From: Pseudomonas lini
GTDB lineage: Bacteria; Pseudomonadota; Gammaproteobacteria; Pseudomonadales; Pseudomonadaceae
Direction of reading: 5' to 3'
Length of the DNA stretch: 64,000 bases
Assembly (NCBI RefSeq): GCF_030812475.1
Contig: NZ_JAUSSR010000008.1
Coordinates: forward strand, 186,001 to 250,000
Below, piece after piece: positions 8,176-17,487 of the stretch; within the stretch, counting starts at the first letter, position 1; each line of letters opens with the position of its first letter. The position numbers and the translations under genes were made by a program. The notes beneath the pieces were generated by a model, which worked only from the letters and a program-made list of their open reading frames with translations, was not told the origin of the DNA and searched no databases.

Positions 8176-10629
8176 TCAGAACAAATCGATCGGTGCGCCT
8201 TCATCCGCAGGCAGCGGGCTGCCCGGCGCATTGCCGTTGCCCAGCTCGTTACCCGACGGTGGCGTGTCCTCGGCCTTGAACAGTTCGAAGTAGGCGCCTG
8301 GGGTGCCTGGACTGGCTGCACGGCCACTGATCGGGTCGACCCGCAGGCTGAGGATGCCTTCCGGCTCCCGCTGCGTATGGGGCGGCTTGTCTTTGAGCGC
8401 GGCGCCCATGTAGCTCATCCAGATCGGCAGCGCCACAGTGCCGCCGAACTCCCGGCGACCCAGGCTTTCAGGCTGGTCGAAGCCGGTCCAGACGGTGGTC
8501 ACGTAGTCAGCGTTGTAGCCGGAGAACCAGGCGTCCTTGGATTCGTTGGTGGTGCCGGTCTTGCCCGCAATGTCGCTGCGGCCCAAAGCCAGGGCGCGGC
8601 GGCCGGTGCCGCGTTTGATCACGTCCTCAAGCATGCTGTTGAGGATGAACGTGGTGCGGCCATCGACAATGCGTTCAGCCACGGCTGGGGGTGGTGGCGC
8701 TGGCTGGGCCGTCAAGGTGTCGCTTGGCGTTGCGCTGACGGTGAAAGCGTCGGCAGTCGGAGCCGGGGCCGGGGCCGCTATGCCGTCGCTGACTGCTTCG
8801 CCTTTCGGAACGCTTGGCGGGTTGGCGACGAACAGCGTGTCGCCGTTGCGGCTTTCGATCTTTTCGATGATGTACGGCGTGATCTTGTAGCCGCCGTTGG
8901 CGAAGGTGCTCCAGCCGGTGGCGATTTCCATGGGTGTCAAAGTGGCGGTGCCCAGGGCCAGGGACAGGTTGCGCGGCAGGTCCTGTTTGTTGAAGCCGAA
9001 CTTGCTGATGTAGTCGATGGTGCGATCGACACCCAGCGCTTGCAGCAGGCGGATCGATACCAGGTTGCGCGATTTGTAGAGCGCCTCACGCATGCGGATC
9101 GGGCCGAGGAAGGTGTTGGTGTCGTTCTTGGGGCGCCAAACCTTATCCAGGTATTCGTCGACAAACACGATAGGGGCGTCGTTCACCAGGCTGGCGGCGG
9201 TGTAGCCGTTATCCAGCGCGGCGCTGTAGACGAACGGCTTGAAGCTCGAGCCCGGTTGACGCTTGGCCTGCAAAGCGCGGTTGTAGTTGCTCTGCTCGAA
9301 TGCAAAGCCGCCGACCAGGGAGCGAATGGCTCCGTTTTGCGGGTCGAGGGACACCAGTGCGCCCTGGGCTTGTGGGATCTGGCTGAACTTGAGCGAGTTG
9401 TCTGTCTGACGCTGGACGCGAATCAGATCGCCGACCTGGGCCACATCCGACGGCTGCTTCGGATTAGGACCCATGCTGTTGGTGTTCAGGAACGGACGCG
9501 CCCATTTCATGGTGTCCCAGCTGACGTGTTCTTCCCCGGTGCGGGTCAGCACCTGCAGCCCGGTCTTGTCGACCTGAATGACAATGGCCGGCTCAAGGCT
9601 GCTGATGGTGCGCTGTTTGGTCAGTTCGGTAGCCCAGGCCTCGCGGGTCTTGCCCGGCAGGCGTGACTCGGGGCCACGATAGCCATGGCGCTGGTCGTAG
9701 CTCATCAGACCTTCGTGGACCGCGGTGTTGGCCATTTCCTGCAGGTTGCTCGGCACCGTGGTGGTGACGCGGAAGCCTTCGGTATAGGCATCGCTGCCAT
9801 AGCGTCCGACCATTTCGGCGCGGGCCATTTCGGCGATGTACGGCGCATTCACCTCCGGAGTCGGCACGTGATAGCTGGCGTTGAGCGGCTCGTTTATCGC
9901 GGCGGTATACTCGGCTTCGGTGATTTTGCCCAGCTTGTACATGCGCCCCAGGATCCAGTCGCGACGCTCCTTGCTGCGGGTCGGGTTGGCCAGCGGGTTG
10001 AAGCGCGACGGCGCTTTGGGCAGGCCGGCGATCATCGCCATCTGTGCCAGGCTGACGTCTCGAATCGATTTGCCATAATAGACTTGCGCTGCGGCCTCGA
10101 TGCCGTAGGCGCGGTTGCCCAGATAGATCTTGTTCACGTACAACTCAAGGATTTCGTCCTTGGTCAGTTGCCGTTCGATCTGCAGGGCCAGGAGGATTTC
10201 GGTGGTCTTTCGCGAGAAGCTGCGTTCACTGGTAAGGAAAAAATTCTTCGCAACCTGCATAGTGATGGTGCTGCCGCCGGACTGGATGTGTCCGCTCTTG
10301 ATCAATTGAGTGGCGGCGCGCATCAGGCTGCCGGGATCGACGCCGTAGTGGTTGGCGAAATTGTCGTCTTCGGCGCTGAGCAGGGCATTGATGAAATTGG
10401 GGGGGATGTCGGCGAAACGGATCGGCGTGCGGCGCATTTCGCCAAATTCCGCGATCAATTTGTCGTCGCTGCTATACACGCGCAATGGAATCTGCAACTG
10501 AATGCTTCTCAGTGCCTCCACGGATGGCAATCCGGGGCTAAGGTATAGAAACGCGCCGCTCAGACCAAGGAGCAGTCCGCAGAAGACGGCGACGATGGAC
10601 CACCCGAAAAATTTCAGCAGACGAATCAA
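8176..10629 (-). CDS. mrcA: penicillin-binding protein 1A
   Basis: This bifunctional class A PBP polymerises glycan strands and cross-links peptidoglycan in the periplasm. The 817-residue product has one N-terminal membrane anchor (about 10-30), a GT51 glycosyltransferase domain with catalytic Glu87 in AEDDNF, an OB-like insert, and a transpeptidase domain with SSFK (near 460), SRN and AGKTGTT. The C-terminal tail is Pro/Gly rich. The start is TTG (IRLLKFFGW follows) with no strong Shine-Dalgarno, so the first few residues are less certain. Next to it, and divergent, are pilMNOPQ, the usual Pseudomonas arrangement (where the gene is called ponA). Confidence 0.95.
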   Translation of the reverse strand: MIRLLKFFGWSIVAVFCGLLLGLSGAFLYLSPGLPSVEALRSIQLQIPLRVYSSDDKLIAEFGEMRRTPIRFADIPPNFINALLSAEDDNFANHYGVDPGSLMRAATQLIKSGHIQSGGSTITMQVAKNFFLTSERSFSRKTTEILLALQIERQLTKDEILELYVNKIYLGNRAYGIEAAAQVYYGKSIRDVSLAQMAMIAGLPKAPSRFNPLANPTRSKERRDWILGRMYKLGKITEAEYTAAINEPLNASYHVPTPEVNAPYIAEMARAEMVGRYGSDAYTEGFRVTTTVPSNLQEMANTAVHEGLMSYDQRHGYRGPESRLPGKTREAWATELTKQRTISSLEPAIVIQVDKTGLQVLTRTGEEHVSWDTMKWARPFLNTNSMGPNPKQPSDVAQVGDLIRVQRQTDNSLKFSQIPQAQGALVSLDPQNGAIRSLVGGFAFEQSNYNRALQAKRQPGSSFKPFVYSAALDNGYTAASLVNDAPIVFVDEYLDKVWRPKNDTNTFLGPIRMREALYKSRNLVSIRLLQALGVDRTIDYISKFGFNKQDLPRNLSLALGTATLTPMEIATGWSTFANGGYKITPYIIEKIESRNGDTLFVANPPSVPKGEAVSDGIAAPAPAPTADAFTVSATPSDTLTAQPAPPPPAVAERIVDGRTTFILNSMLEDVIKRGTGRRALALGRSDIAGKTGTTNESKDAWFSGYNADYVTTVWTGFDQPESLGRREFGGTVALPIWMSYMGAALKDKPPHTQREPEGILSLRVDPISGRAASPGTPGAYFELFKAEDTPPSGNELGNGNAPGSPLPADEGAPIDLF

Positions 10630-10726
10630 GGCTTTTGGATATCCAGGGCAAAGAATGAATTAGGCTCAGGGTTCAGGTAAACAGGAAAACCCGCGCTTGA
10701 GTAAATGCGGAAAAAAATCGCTGGGC

Positions 10727-10756
10727 ATTATAAGCATTTTTCCGTCGAGGGCGTCA
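10727..10756 (-). promoter_or_regulatory. putative mrcA promoter
   Basis: On the minus strand a perfect TATAAT occupies 10732-10727, preceded at about 18 bases by TGACGC. It lies about 100 bases before the mrcA start in the divergent mrcA-pilM gap. The -35 is weak. Confidence 0.5.
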
Positions 10757-10840
10757 TTTGCGCTGCTGTCAAGACGGGTGGTTTGAACGCAATGGGTATT
10801 ACGGAGTCCGTAACTCACGGAAAGTCATAGGGAATTGGTA

Positions 10841-11905
10841 GTGCTAGGACTCTTCAATAAAAAGGCCAATACGCTCCTGGGGATCGACATCAGTTCCACG
10901 TCGGTAAAGCTTCTGGAGCTCAGCCGTCAGGGTGATCGCTATCGGGTCGAGGCCTATGCGGTCGAGCCGCTGCCCCCCAATGCGGTGGTCGAGAAAAATA
11001 TCGCCGAGCTCGAAGGCGTGGGTCAGGCCCTCGCACGCGTGCTGCTAAAGGCCAAAACCAGCCTGAGAAACGTCGCCGTGGCCATCGCCGGTTCGGCGGT
11101 GATCACCAAGACCATCGAGATGGATGCCGGTCTTTCCGACGACGAGATGGAAAACCAGCTGAAGATCGAGGCCGATCAATACATCCCTTATCCATTGGAC
11201 GAAGTCGCCATCGACTTTGAAGTCCAGGGTGTGTCGGCGCGCAGCCCCGAGCGGGTCAACGTGCTGCTGGCGGCGTGTCGCAAGGAGAACGTCGAAGTCC
11301 GTGAGGCGGCCTTGGCCCTGGCAGGCCTCACCGCTCGGGTAGTCGATGTCGAGGCCTACGCGCTGGAGCGATCATACGGCTTGCTGACGCGTCATCTGGC
11401 GGCCTCTCAGGAGGGGTTGACGGTGGCGGTGGTCGACATCGGCGCCACCATGACCACCCTGAGCGTGCTGCACAACGGGCGCATCATCTATACCCGGGAG
11501 CAATTGTTCGGCGGTCGTCAGCTGACGGAAGAAATCCAGCGCCGTTACGGGCTCACTATCGAACAGGCGGGGCTGGCGAAGAAACAGGGCGGGCTGCCGG
11601 ACGATTACGTCAATGAAGTCCTGCAACCATTTCGCGAGGCGCTGGTGCAGCAAGTGTCCCGTTCATTGCAGTTTTTTTTCGCCTCCGGCCAGTACAACTC
11701 GGTTGATCACATCCTGCTGGCCGGCGGTACCGCTTCGGTCTCGGGGCTGGACCGCTTGATCGAGCAGCGACTGGGCACTCCCACGCGAGTGGCCAACCCT
11801 TTCTCCGAAATGAGCCTGAGCAGCAAGGTCAACGCCGGTGCCCTGGCCAGTGATGCGCCGGCCTTGATGATTGCCTGCGGGCTGGCCCTCAGGAGTTTCG
11901 ACTGA
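10841..11905 (+). CDS. pilM: type IV pilus inner-membrane platform protein PilM
   Basis: PilM is an actin-like cytoplasmic ATP-binding protein that anchors the PilNOP alignment complex to the pilus motor. The 354-residue product shows the phosphate-1 motif GIDISSTSVK near the N-terminus, VVDIGATMTTL in the middle and LLAGGTASVSGL near the end, as in FtsA-like folds. I chose the GTG because an AGGGAA lies 6 bases before it and the product then begins LGLFNKKANTLLG. The frame opens two codons earlier at a TTG. It is the first gene of pilMNOPQ. Its stop overlaps the pilN ATG by one base (TGATG). Confidence 0.96.
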   Translation: MLGLFNKKANTLLGIDISSTSVKLLELSRQGDRYRVEAYAVEPLPPNAVVEKNIAELEGVGQALARVLLKAKTSLRNVAVAIAGSAVITKTIEMDAGLSDDEMENQLKIEADQYIPYPLDEVAIDFEVQGVSARSPERVNVLLAACRKENVEVREAALALAGLTARVVDVEAYALERSYGLLTRHLAASQEGLTVAVVDIGATMTTLSVLHNGRIIYTREQLFGGRQLTEEIQRRYGLTIEQAGLAKKQGGLPDDYVNEVLQPFREALVQQVSRSLQFFFASGQYNSVDHILLAGGTASVSGLDRLIEQRLGTPTRVANPFSEMSLSSKVNAGALASDAPALMIACGLALRSFD

Positions 11906-12468
11906 TGGCGCGGATCAATCTTTTACCCTGGCGCGAGGAGCTGCGTGAAACGCGGCGCAAGCGCTTTTTGCTGGCGTTGGTCGGTGTGCTGGCGGGTTCG
12001 GTGGGTGCGGTGCTGATTGCCGACCAGGTCATCAAAGGCGCCATCGATCGACAAGTGGCCCGTAACGACTACATCGGCAAGCAGATTGCCGTGGTCGATG
12101 AGCGGATCAAGCAAATCAGCGACCTCAAGGCCCGTCGCCAGCAACTGGTCGAGCGCATGCGCATCATCCAGGATCTGCAGGGCAATCGACCCATCAGCGG
12201 GCGAATCTTCGATCAGCTGGCGCGTACCTTGCCGGAGGGCGTGTATTTCACCGAAGTGAAAATGGCCGACAAGACCTTGTCCATTTCGGGTGCGGCAGAA
12301 TCCAATAATCGGGTGTCGGACCTGATGCGCAATCTGGATGCGTCCGACTGGTTCGATGCGCCCAACCTCACGGAAGTCAAAGCGACCACCGCCGGTCAGC
12401 TGGATCAGGCCAATGTCTTCCAGTTGACTGTTCGTCAGACCCAGCCGGCTCTGGAGGGCGCCAAATGA
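11905..12468 (+). CDS. pilN: type IV pilus assembly protein PilN
   Basis: PilN is a bitopic inner-membrane protein that forms the periplasmic alignment complex with PilO and PilP. The 187-residue product starts ARINLLPWREE, the conserved cytoplasmic PilM-binding segment, followed by one membrane helix (about 22-42), a coiled coil and a ferredoxin-like periplasmic domain. It overlaps pilM by one base and pilO by four (ATGA), which indicates translational coupling. Confidence 0.96.
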   Translation: MARINLLPWREELRETRRKRFLLALVGVLAGSVGAVLIADQVIKGAIDRQVARNDYIGKQIAVVDERIKQISDLKARRQQLVERMRIIQDLQGNRPISGRIFDQLARTLPEGVYFTEVKMADKTLSISGAAESNNRVSDLMRNLDASDWFDAPNLTEVKATTAGQLDQANVFQLTVRQTQPALEGAK

Positions 12469-13088
12469 GGCTTTCCGAATGGTTCGAAGGCTTGCGCAAG
12501 ATCGATATCAACGATCTGGATACCAACAACATGGGCTCCTGGCCGCCGGCGATCAAGGCATCGGCGGGTATCCTGCTGATGGTATTGGTGCTGGCGCTGG
12601 GGTACAGCTTGTACGTCAGCGATCTGGAGGGTCACCTCGATCTCAAGCGCGAGGAAGAATCGGCACTCAAGGAGCAATTCGCCACCAAGGCCCACATGGC
12701 AGCGAACCTGGAGCTGTATACCCAGCAGATGAAGGAAATGGAGAACTCCTTTGGCGTGCTGCTGCGGCAATTGCCCAGTGATACCGAAGTGCCCGGCCTG
12801 CTGGAGGACATCACCCGCACCGGCCTGGGCAGTGGCCTGGAGTTCGAAGAGATCAAGTTGTTGCCGGAGGCCTCCCAGCAGTTCTATATCGAGCTGCCGA
12901 TCCAGATCACCGTCACCGGTGCCTACCATGACCTGGCAACCTTCGTCAGTGGCGTGGCGGGGCTGCCGCGCATTGTAACCTTGCATGATTTCGATATTGC
13001 TCCGGCCAATCCCGACGGCGGCCCGAGGTTGCGCATGAGCATCCTTGCCAAGACTTACCGCTACAACGACAAGGGGCTGCAAAAATGA
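12465..13088 (+). CDS. pilO: type IV pilus assembly protein PilO
   Basis: PilO is the PilN partner in the inner-membrane alignment complex. The 207-residue product has a short cytoplasmic tail, one membrane helix (about 27-46), a coiled-coil stretch (about 50-95) and a C-terminal domain ending in the ILAKTYRYND segment. ATGA overlaps join it to pilN upstream and pilP downstream. Confidence 0.96.
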   Translation: MRLSEWFEGLRKIDINDLDTNNMGSWPPAIKASAGILLMVLVLALGYSLYVSDLEGHLDLKREEESALKEQFATKAHMAANLELYTQQMKEMENSFGVLLRQLPSDTEVPGLLEDITRTGLGSGLEFEEIKLLPEASQQFYIELPIQITVTGAYHDLATFVSGVAGLPRIVTLHDFDIAPANPDGGPRLRMSILAKTYRYNDKGLQK

Positions 13089-13612
13089 GCCCGATTCGTT
13101 GTGTCTCGATGATGGTATTCATCGCCGGCCTGGCCGGTTGTGGCGGCGACAATGACGTCAGCGACCTCGATGCCTACATGAATGAAGTGCGCCTGCGACC
13201 GCGGGGCAAGATTGAACCAACCCCGGTATTCCGGTCTTACCCCACGTTCACCTACAGCGCCGCCAACCTGCGAAGCCCGTTTTCCAAACAGGTCAGAGTC
13301 GATCTGGCGGGTCAGAAACACGGCTCGCGCAACGTCAAGCCCGACCCCGGTCGGGTCAAGCAATACCTCGAAGGTTTCAACATCGAGCAGTTTGAAATGG
13401 TCGGCACCCTCTCCAATGCGACCGGTTCCTTTGCGCTGTTGCGCGGAGCGGGCGGTGTGCATCGGCTGAAAGTCGGCGATTACCTGGGACGTAACGATGG
13501 GCGGATCGTCGCCATCAGCGGCTCGCAGGTCGATGTGGTCGAAATCGTTCCGGACGGCCAGGGCGCCTGGCTGGAGCGGCCGCGGACCATTCCTTTGAAA
13601 GAGCACTCATAG
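13085..13612 (+). CDS. pilP: type IV pilus lipoprotein PilP
   Basis: PilP is the lipoprotein that links the PilNO complex to the PilQ secretin. The 175-residue product has a lipoprotein signal with lipobox LAGC (Cys19), a disordered linker and the C-terminal HR-like beta domain (about 95-170). It overlaps pilO by four bases, and pilQ follows after 13 bases. Confidence 0.95.
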   Translation: MSPIRCVSMMVFIAGLAGCGGDNDVSDLDAYMNEVRLRPRGKIEPTPVFRSYPTFTYSAANLRSPFSKQVRVDLAGQKHGSRNVKPDPGRVKQYLEGFNIEQFEMVGTLSNATGSFALLRGAGGVHRLKVGDYLGRNDGRIVAISGSQVDVVEIVPDGQGAWLERPRTIPLKEHS

Positions 13613-13625
13613 TGGAACTCGAACA

Positions 13626-15704
13626 ATGAACAGGATTTTCTCCACCCTCGGTATTTCGCTATGGATAGCGCTGCTGTCGCCGATGGTGCTAGCGGCCAAC
13701 CTCAAGACGCTGGAGGTCTCGGCGTTACCGGGCGATCGCGTCGAGTTGAAGTTGTCTTTCGATGGACAGCCCCCGACGCCTCGTGGTTACACGACGGAGT
13801 CGCCGGCACGGATTGCACTGGATCTGCCCGGGGTGGTCAGTCAACTGAAGAGCAAGAATCGTGAGCTGGGGGGCGGCAATGCCCGCAGCGCCACGGTAGT
13901 GGAAGCCAAGGACCGCACGCGGCTGATCATCAACCTGACTCAGTTGGCCCCGTATAACGCGCGGGTCGAGGGCAACACGCTGTTCGTGGTCGTCGGCCAA
14001 GGCGCCGCGAAGGCCGCGCCCCGACCCGCCAGTGCACCTCGTGCTGCCACCGCAACGCCAGCCCCGGCCAGGACGTATGCGCCGGTGGGCAAGGCCATCC
14101 GGGGCGTGGATTTCCAGCGCGGCACCCAGGGCGAAGGCAATGTGGTCATCGATCTGTCGGACCCTTCCATCGCCCCGGACATCCAGGAGCGAGACGGCAA
14201 GATCATTCTCGGCTTCGCCAGGACCCAGCTGCCCGAACCATTGCGGGTGCGCCTGGACGTGAAGGACTTCGCCACTCCCGTGCAGTTCGTCAATGCCAGC
14301 GCGACAGGCGACCGGGCCACCATCAGCATCGAGCCCACCGGAGCCTTTGACTATTCGACCTATCAGACCGACAACAAGCTCACGGTCAGCATCCGGCCGA
14401 TGACCGTCGACGACCTGCAAAAACGCAACGCCGAGCGTTTCGCCTACACCGGCGAAAAGCTCTCGCTGAATTTCCAGGACATCGATGTGCGCTCGGTGCT
14501 GCAGCTGATCGCCGATTTCACCAACCTCAACCTGGTGGCCAGCGACACGGTGCAGGGCGGCATCACCCTGCGGTTACAGAACGTGCCATGGGACCAGGCG
14601 CTGGACCTGGTGCTGAAAACCAAAGGCCTGGACAAACGCAAGATCGGCAATGTGTTGCTGGTAGCGCCCGCCGATGAGATTGCCGCGCGCGAACGCCAGG
14701 AGCTCGAATCGCAGAAGCAGATTGCCGAATTGGCGCCTTTGCGTCGCGAATTGCTGCAAGTGAACTACGCCAAGGCGAAGGACATCGCCGAGTTGTTCAA
14801 GTCAGTGACCAACAAGCAGGCGGAAACGGACGAGCGCGGCTCGATCACCGTCGATGAGCGGACCAACAACATCATTGCCTACCAGACCCAGGACCGCCTT
14901 GACGAACTTCGCCGTATCGTTGCGCAGCTGGATATTCCGGTGCGGCAGGTGATGATCGAGGCGCGAATCGTCGAGGCCAATGTCGACTATGACAAGAGTC
15001 TCGGGGTGCGCTGGGGCGGTTCGGTGCAGAACAAGGGCAACTGGAACGCTTCGGGGGTCAGCTCCGGCTCGTCGACCACCATCGGTACGCCAGGCAGCAC
15101 CAGCACCAACTCGCCGTTCGTCGATATGGGGACCACCGGCAATACTTCGGGGCTGGGCATCGCGTTCATCACCGACAACGTGTTGCTCGACCTCGAGCTG
15201 ACAGCGATGGAGAAGACCGGCAACGGCGAAATCGTCTCGCAACCCAAGGTGGTCACGTCCGACAAGGAGACCGCGAAAATCCTCAAGGGCACTGAAATTC
15301 CCTACCAGGAGGCCAGTTCCAGCGGTGCCACGTCGGTGTCGTTCAAGGAGGCCTCGCTATCGCTGGAAGTGACGCCGCAAATCACCCCTGACAACCGGAT
15401 CATCATGGAGGTCAAGGTCACCAAGGATGAGCCGGACTACTTGAACAAAGTCCAGGATGTGCCGCCGATAAAGAAAAACGAGGTCAATGCCAAGGTGCTG
15501 GTCAATGACGGCGAGACCATCGTAATCGGTGGGGTTTTCTCAAATACTCAGAGCAAGGTTGTAGATAAGGTGCCATTTCTCGGCGATGTGCCGTATCTTG
15601 GCCGCCTTTTCCGGCGTGACGTGGTTTCGGAGAAAAAATCCGAGCTGCTGGTATTTCTCACTCCGCGTATCATGAACAATCAGGCGATTGCTGTGAGTCA
15701 TTGA
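13626..15704 (+). CDS. pilQ: type IV pilus secretin PilQ
   Basis: PilQ is the outer-membrane secretin through which the pilus passes. The 692-residue product has a signal peptide (cleavage near residue 24), two AMIN peptidoglycan-binding domains (about 28-115 and 160-270) separated by an Ala/Pro linker, an STN/N0 domain (about 285-335), an N1 domain (about 370-440) and the C-terminal secretin core (about 490-690) containing VPPIKKNEVNAKVLV. A Ser/Thr/Gly-rich insert near 470-500 is typical of the secretin gate region. It ends the pil block. aroK starts 4 bases later. Confidence 0.96.
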   Translation: MNRIFSTLGISLWIALLSPMVLAANLKTLEVSALPGDRVELKLSFDGQPPTPRGYTTESPARIALDLPGVVSQLKSKNRELGGGNARSATVVEAKDRTRLIINLTQLAPYNARVEGNTLFVVVGQGAAKAAPRPASAPRAATATPAPARTYAPVGKAIRGVDFQRGTQGEGNVVIDLSDPSIAPDIQERDGKIILGFARTQLPEPLRVRLDVKDFATPVQFVNASATGDRATISIEPTGAFDYSTYQTDNKLTVSIRPMTVDDLQKRNAERFAYTGEKLSLNFQDIDVRSVLQLIADFTNLNLVASDTVQGGITLRLQNVPWDQALDLVLKTKGLDKRKIGNVLLVAPADEIAARERQELESQKQIAELAPLRRELLQVNYAKAKDIAELFKSVTNKQAETDERGSITVDERTNNIIAYQTQDRLDELRRIVAQLDIPVRQVMIEARIVEANVDYDKSLGVRWGGSVQNKGNWNASGVSSGSSTTIGTPGSTSTNSPFVDMGTTGNTSGLGIAFITDNVLLDLELTAMEKTGNGEIVSQPKVVTSDKETAKILKGTEIPYQEASSSGATSVSFKEASLSLEVTPQITPDNRIIMEVKVTKDEPDYLNKVQDVPPIKKNEVNAKVLVNDGETIVIGGVFSNTQSKVVDKVPFLGDVPYLGRLFRRDVVSEKKSELLVFLTPRIMNNQAIAVSH

Positions 15705-15708
15705 TTCT

Positions 15709-16227
15709 GTGCGAAATTTGATTCTTGTTGGACCGATGGGGGCTGGAAAAAGCACCATCGGCCGTTTGCTGGCCAAAGAGCTGCGCCTGCCGTTCAAGGA
15801 TTCCGATAAGGAAATTGAATTGCGCACGGGCGCCAATATCCCGTGGATTTTCGATAAGGAAGGCGAGCCGGGCTTTCGTGACCGCGAGCAGGCGATGATC
15901 GCCGAGCTGTGCGGCTGCGATGGCGTGGTGCTGGCAACCGGTGGCGGCGCGGTCATGCGTGAAGCCAATCGTCGGGCGCTGCATGCCGGTGGTCGGGTGG
16001 TGTATCTGCACGCGTCCGTCGAGCAACAGGTCGGTCGCACCTCGCGTGACCGCAATCGTCCGTTGCTGCGTACTGCCGATCCGGCCAAGACCCTTCGAGA
16101 CCTGCTGGCGATTCGCGATCCGCTTTATAGGGAAATCGCCGATCTGGTGGTGGAAACCGATGAGCGCCCGCCGCGAATGGTGGTGCTTGATATTCTCGAG
16201 CGCTTGCAACAGCTGCCTCCCCGTTAA
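15709..16227 (+). CDS. aroK: shikimate kinase
   Basis: AroK phosphorylates shikimate to shikimate-3-phosphate in the chorismate pathway. The 172-residue product has Walker A GPMGAGKST (8-16), the shikimate-binding DSD (31-33), GGGA in LATGGGAVMR, and the lid Arg in DRNRPLL. The start is GTG, 4 bases after pilQ, so its ribosome site lies inside pilQ and the pil operon may read through into it. aroB follows after 150 bases that hold nothing clear. Confidence 0.96.
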   Translation: MRNLILVGPMGAGKSTIGRLLAKELRLPFKDSDKEIELRTGANIPWIFDKEGEPGFRDREQAMIAELCGCDGVVLATGGGAVMREANRRALHAGGRVVYLHASVEQQVGRTSRDRNRPLLRTADPAKTLRDLLAIRDPLYREIADLVVETDERPPRMVVLDILERLQQLPPR

Positions 16228-16377
16228 AGCGCAGCGCGAAATGCGCTATCCTCGGGCGCTGTCACGGCCGCTCAAGGTTGTGGCGCATGGCTACCGAACG
16301 GCGTCACACCAGCAGACGCCGTAGACATTGGTTAACCCAAGGCAGGACGCCTGATTCCATCTTTACTGTGGGGACAC

Positions 16378-17478
16378 ATGCAGACACTCAAGGTCGATCT
16401 AGGCGAGCGCAGCTACCCGATTCATATTGGCGAAGGTTTGTTGGATCAGCCTGAGCTGCTGGCCCCGCATATCCGCGGACGGCAAGTGGCGATCATCTCC
16501 AACGAAACCGTTGCGCCGCTCTATCTCGAGCGTCTGACCCGCAGCCTCGCACCATTCTCGGTCATTTCCGTGGTGCTGCCCGACGGCGAAGCCTTCAAGA
16601 CCTGGGAAACCCTGCAGCTCATCTTCGACGGGCTGCTGACCGCGCGTCACGACCGTCGCACCACGGTGATTGCCCTCGGTGGCGGCGTAATCGGTGACAT
16701 GGCCGGTTTTGCCGCCGCCTGCTACCAGCGCGGTGTCGACTTCATCCAGGTCCCGACCACGTTGCTGTCGCAAGTCGACTCGTCGGTGGGCGGCAAGACC
16801 GGGATCAATCATCCACTGGGCAAGAACATGGTCGGCGCCTTCTATCAGCCGAACGTGGTGCTGATCGATACCGCCACCCTCAATACCCTGCCGGCCCGCG
16901 AACTGTCTGCCGGGCTTGCTGAAGTCATCAAGTACGGACTGATCTGCGATGAGCCGTTCCTGACCTGGCTCGAAGAAAACGTCGATCGCCTGCGTGCCCT
17001 GGACCAGGTTGCCCTGACCTACGCCATCGAGCGTTCCTGTGCCGCCAAGGCAGCTGTCGTGGGTGCCGACGAGAAGGAGACGGGCGTTCGCGCCACGTTG
17101 AACCTGGGTCACACCTTCGGTCACGCTATCGAAACCCATATGGGCTATGGTGTCTGGCTGCATGGTGAAGCGGTGGCAGCTGGCACCGTAATGGCTTTGC
17201 AGATGTCCGCACTCCTGGGCTGGATCAGCGAGCAGGAGCGCGATCGGGGCATTCGACTGTTCCAGCGCGCCGGGCTGCCGGTCATCCCGCCTGAAGAAAT
17301 GACTGAAGCCGATTTTCTCGAACACATGGCAATTGACAAGAAAGTGATCGACGGTCGTTTGCGCCTGGTGCTGCTGCGCCACATGGGCGAAGCGGTGGTG
17401 ACCGACGATTATCCGAAAGAGGTTTTACAGGCCACGCTGGGAGCGGATTACCGCGCCCTGGCTCAGCTTAAAGGTTAA
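16378..17478 (+). CDS. aroB: 3-dehydroquinate synthase
   Basis: AroB cyclises DAHP to 3-dehydroquinate, the second step of the shikimate pathway, using NAD and a divalent metal. The 366-residue product shows the NAD-binding GGGVIGDMAG (101-110), DSSVGGKTGIN, the metal ligands in LNLGHTFGHAIE, and KYGLICD. Pathway partner aroK lies immediately upstream and the damX-like gene 9 bases downstream, as in many gamma-proteobacteria. Confidence 0.97.
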   Translation: MQTLKVDLGERSYPIHIGEGLLDQPELLAPHIRGRQVAIISNETVAPLYLERLTRSLAPFSVISVVLPDGEAFKTWETLQLIFDGLLTARHDRRTTVIALGGGVIGDMAGFAAACYQRGVDFIQVPTTLLSQVDSSVGGKTGINHPLGKNMVGAFYQPNVVLIDTATLNTLPARELSAGLAEVIKYGLICDEPFLTWLEENVDRLRALDQVALTYAIERSCAAKAAVVGADEKETGVRATLNLGHTFGHAIETHMGYGVWLHGEAVAAGTVMALQMSALLGWISEQERDRGIRLFQRAGLPVIPPEEMTEADFLEHMAIDKKVIDGRLRLVLLRHMGEAVVTDDYPKEVLQATLGADYRALAQLKG

Positions 17479-17487
17479 TAGATCCCG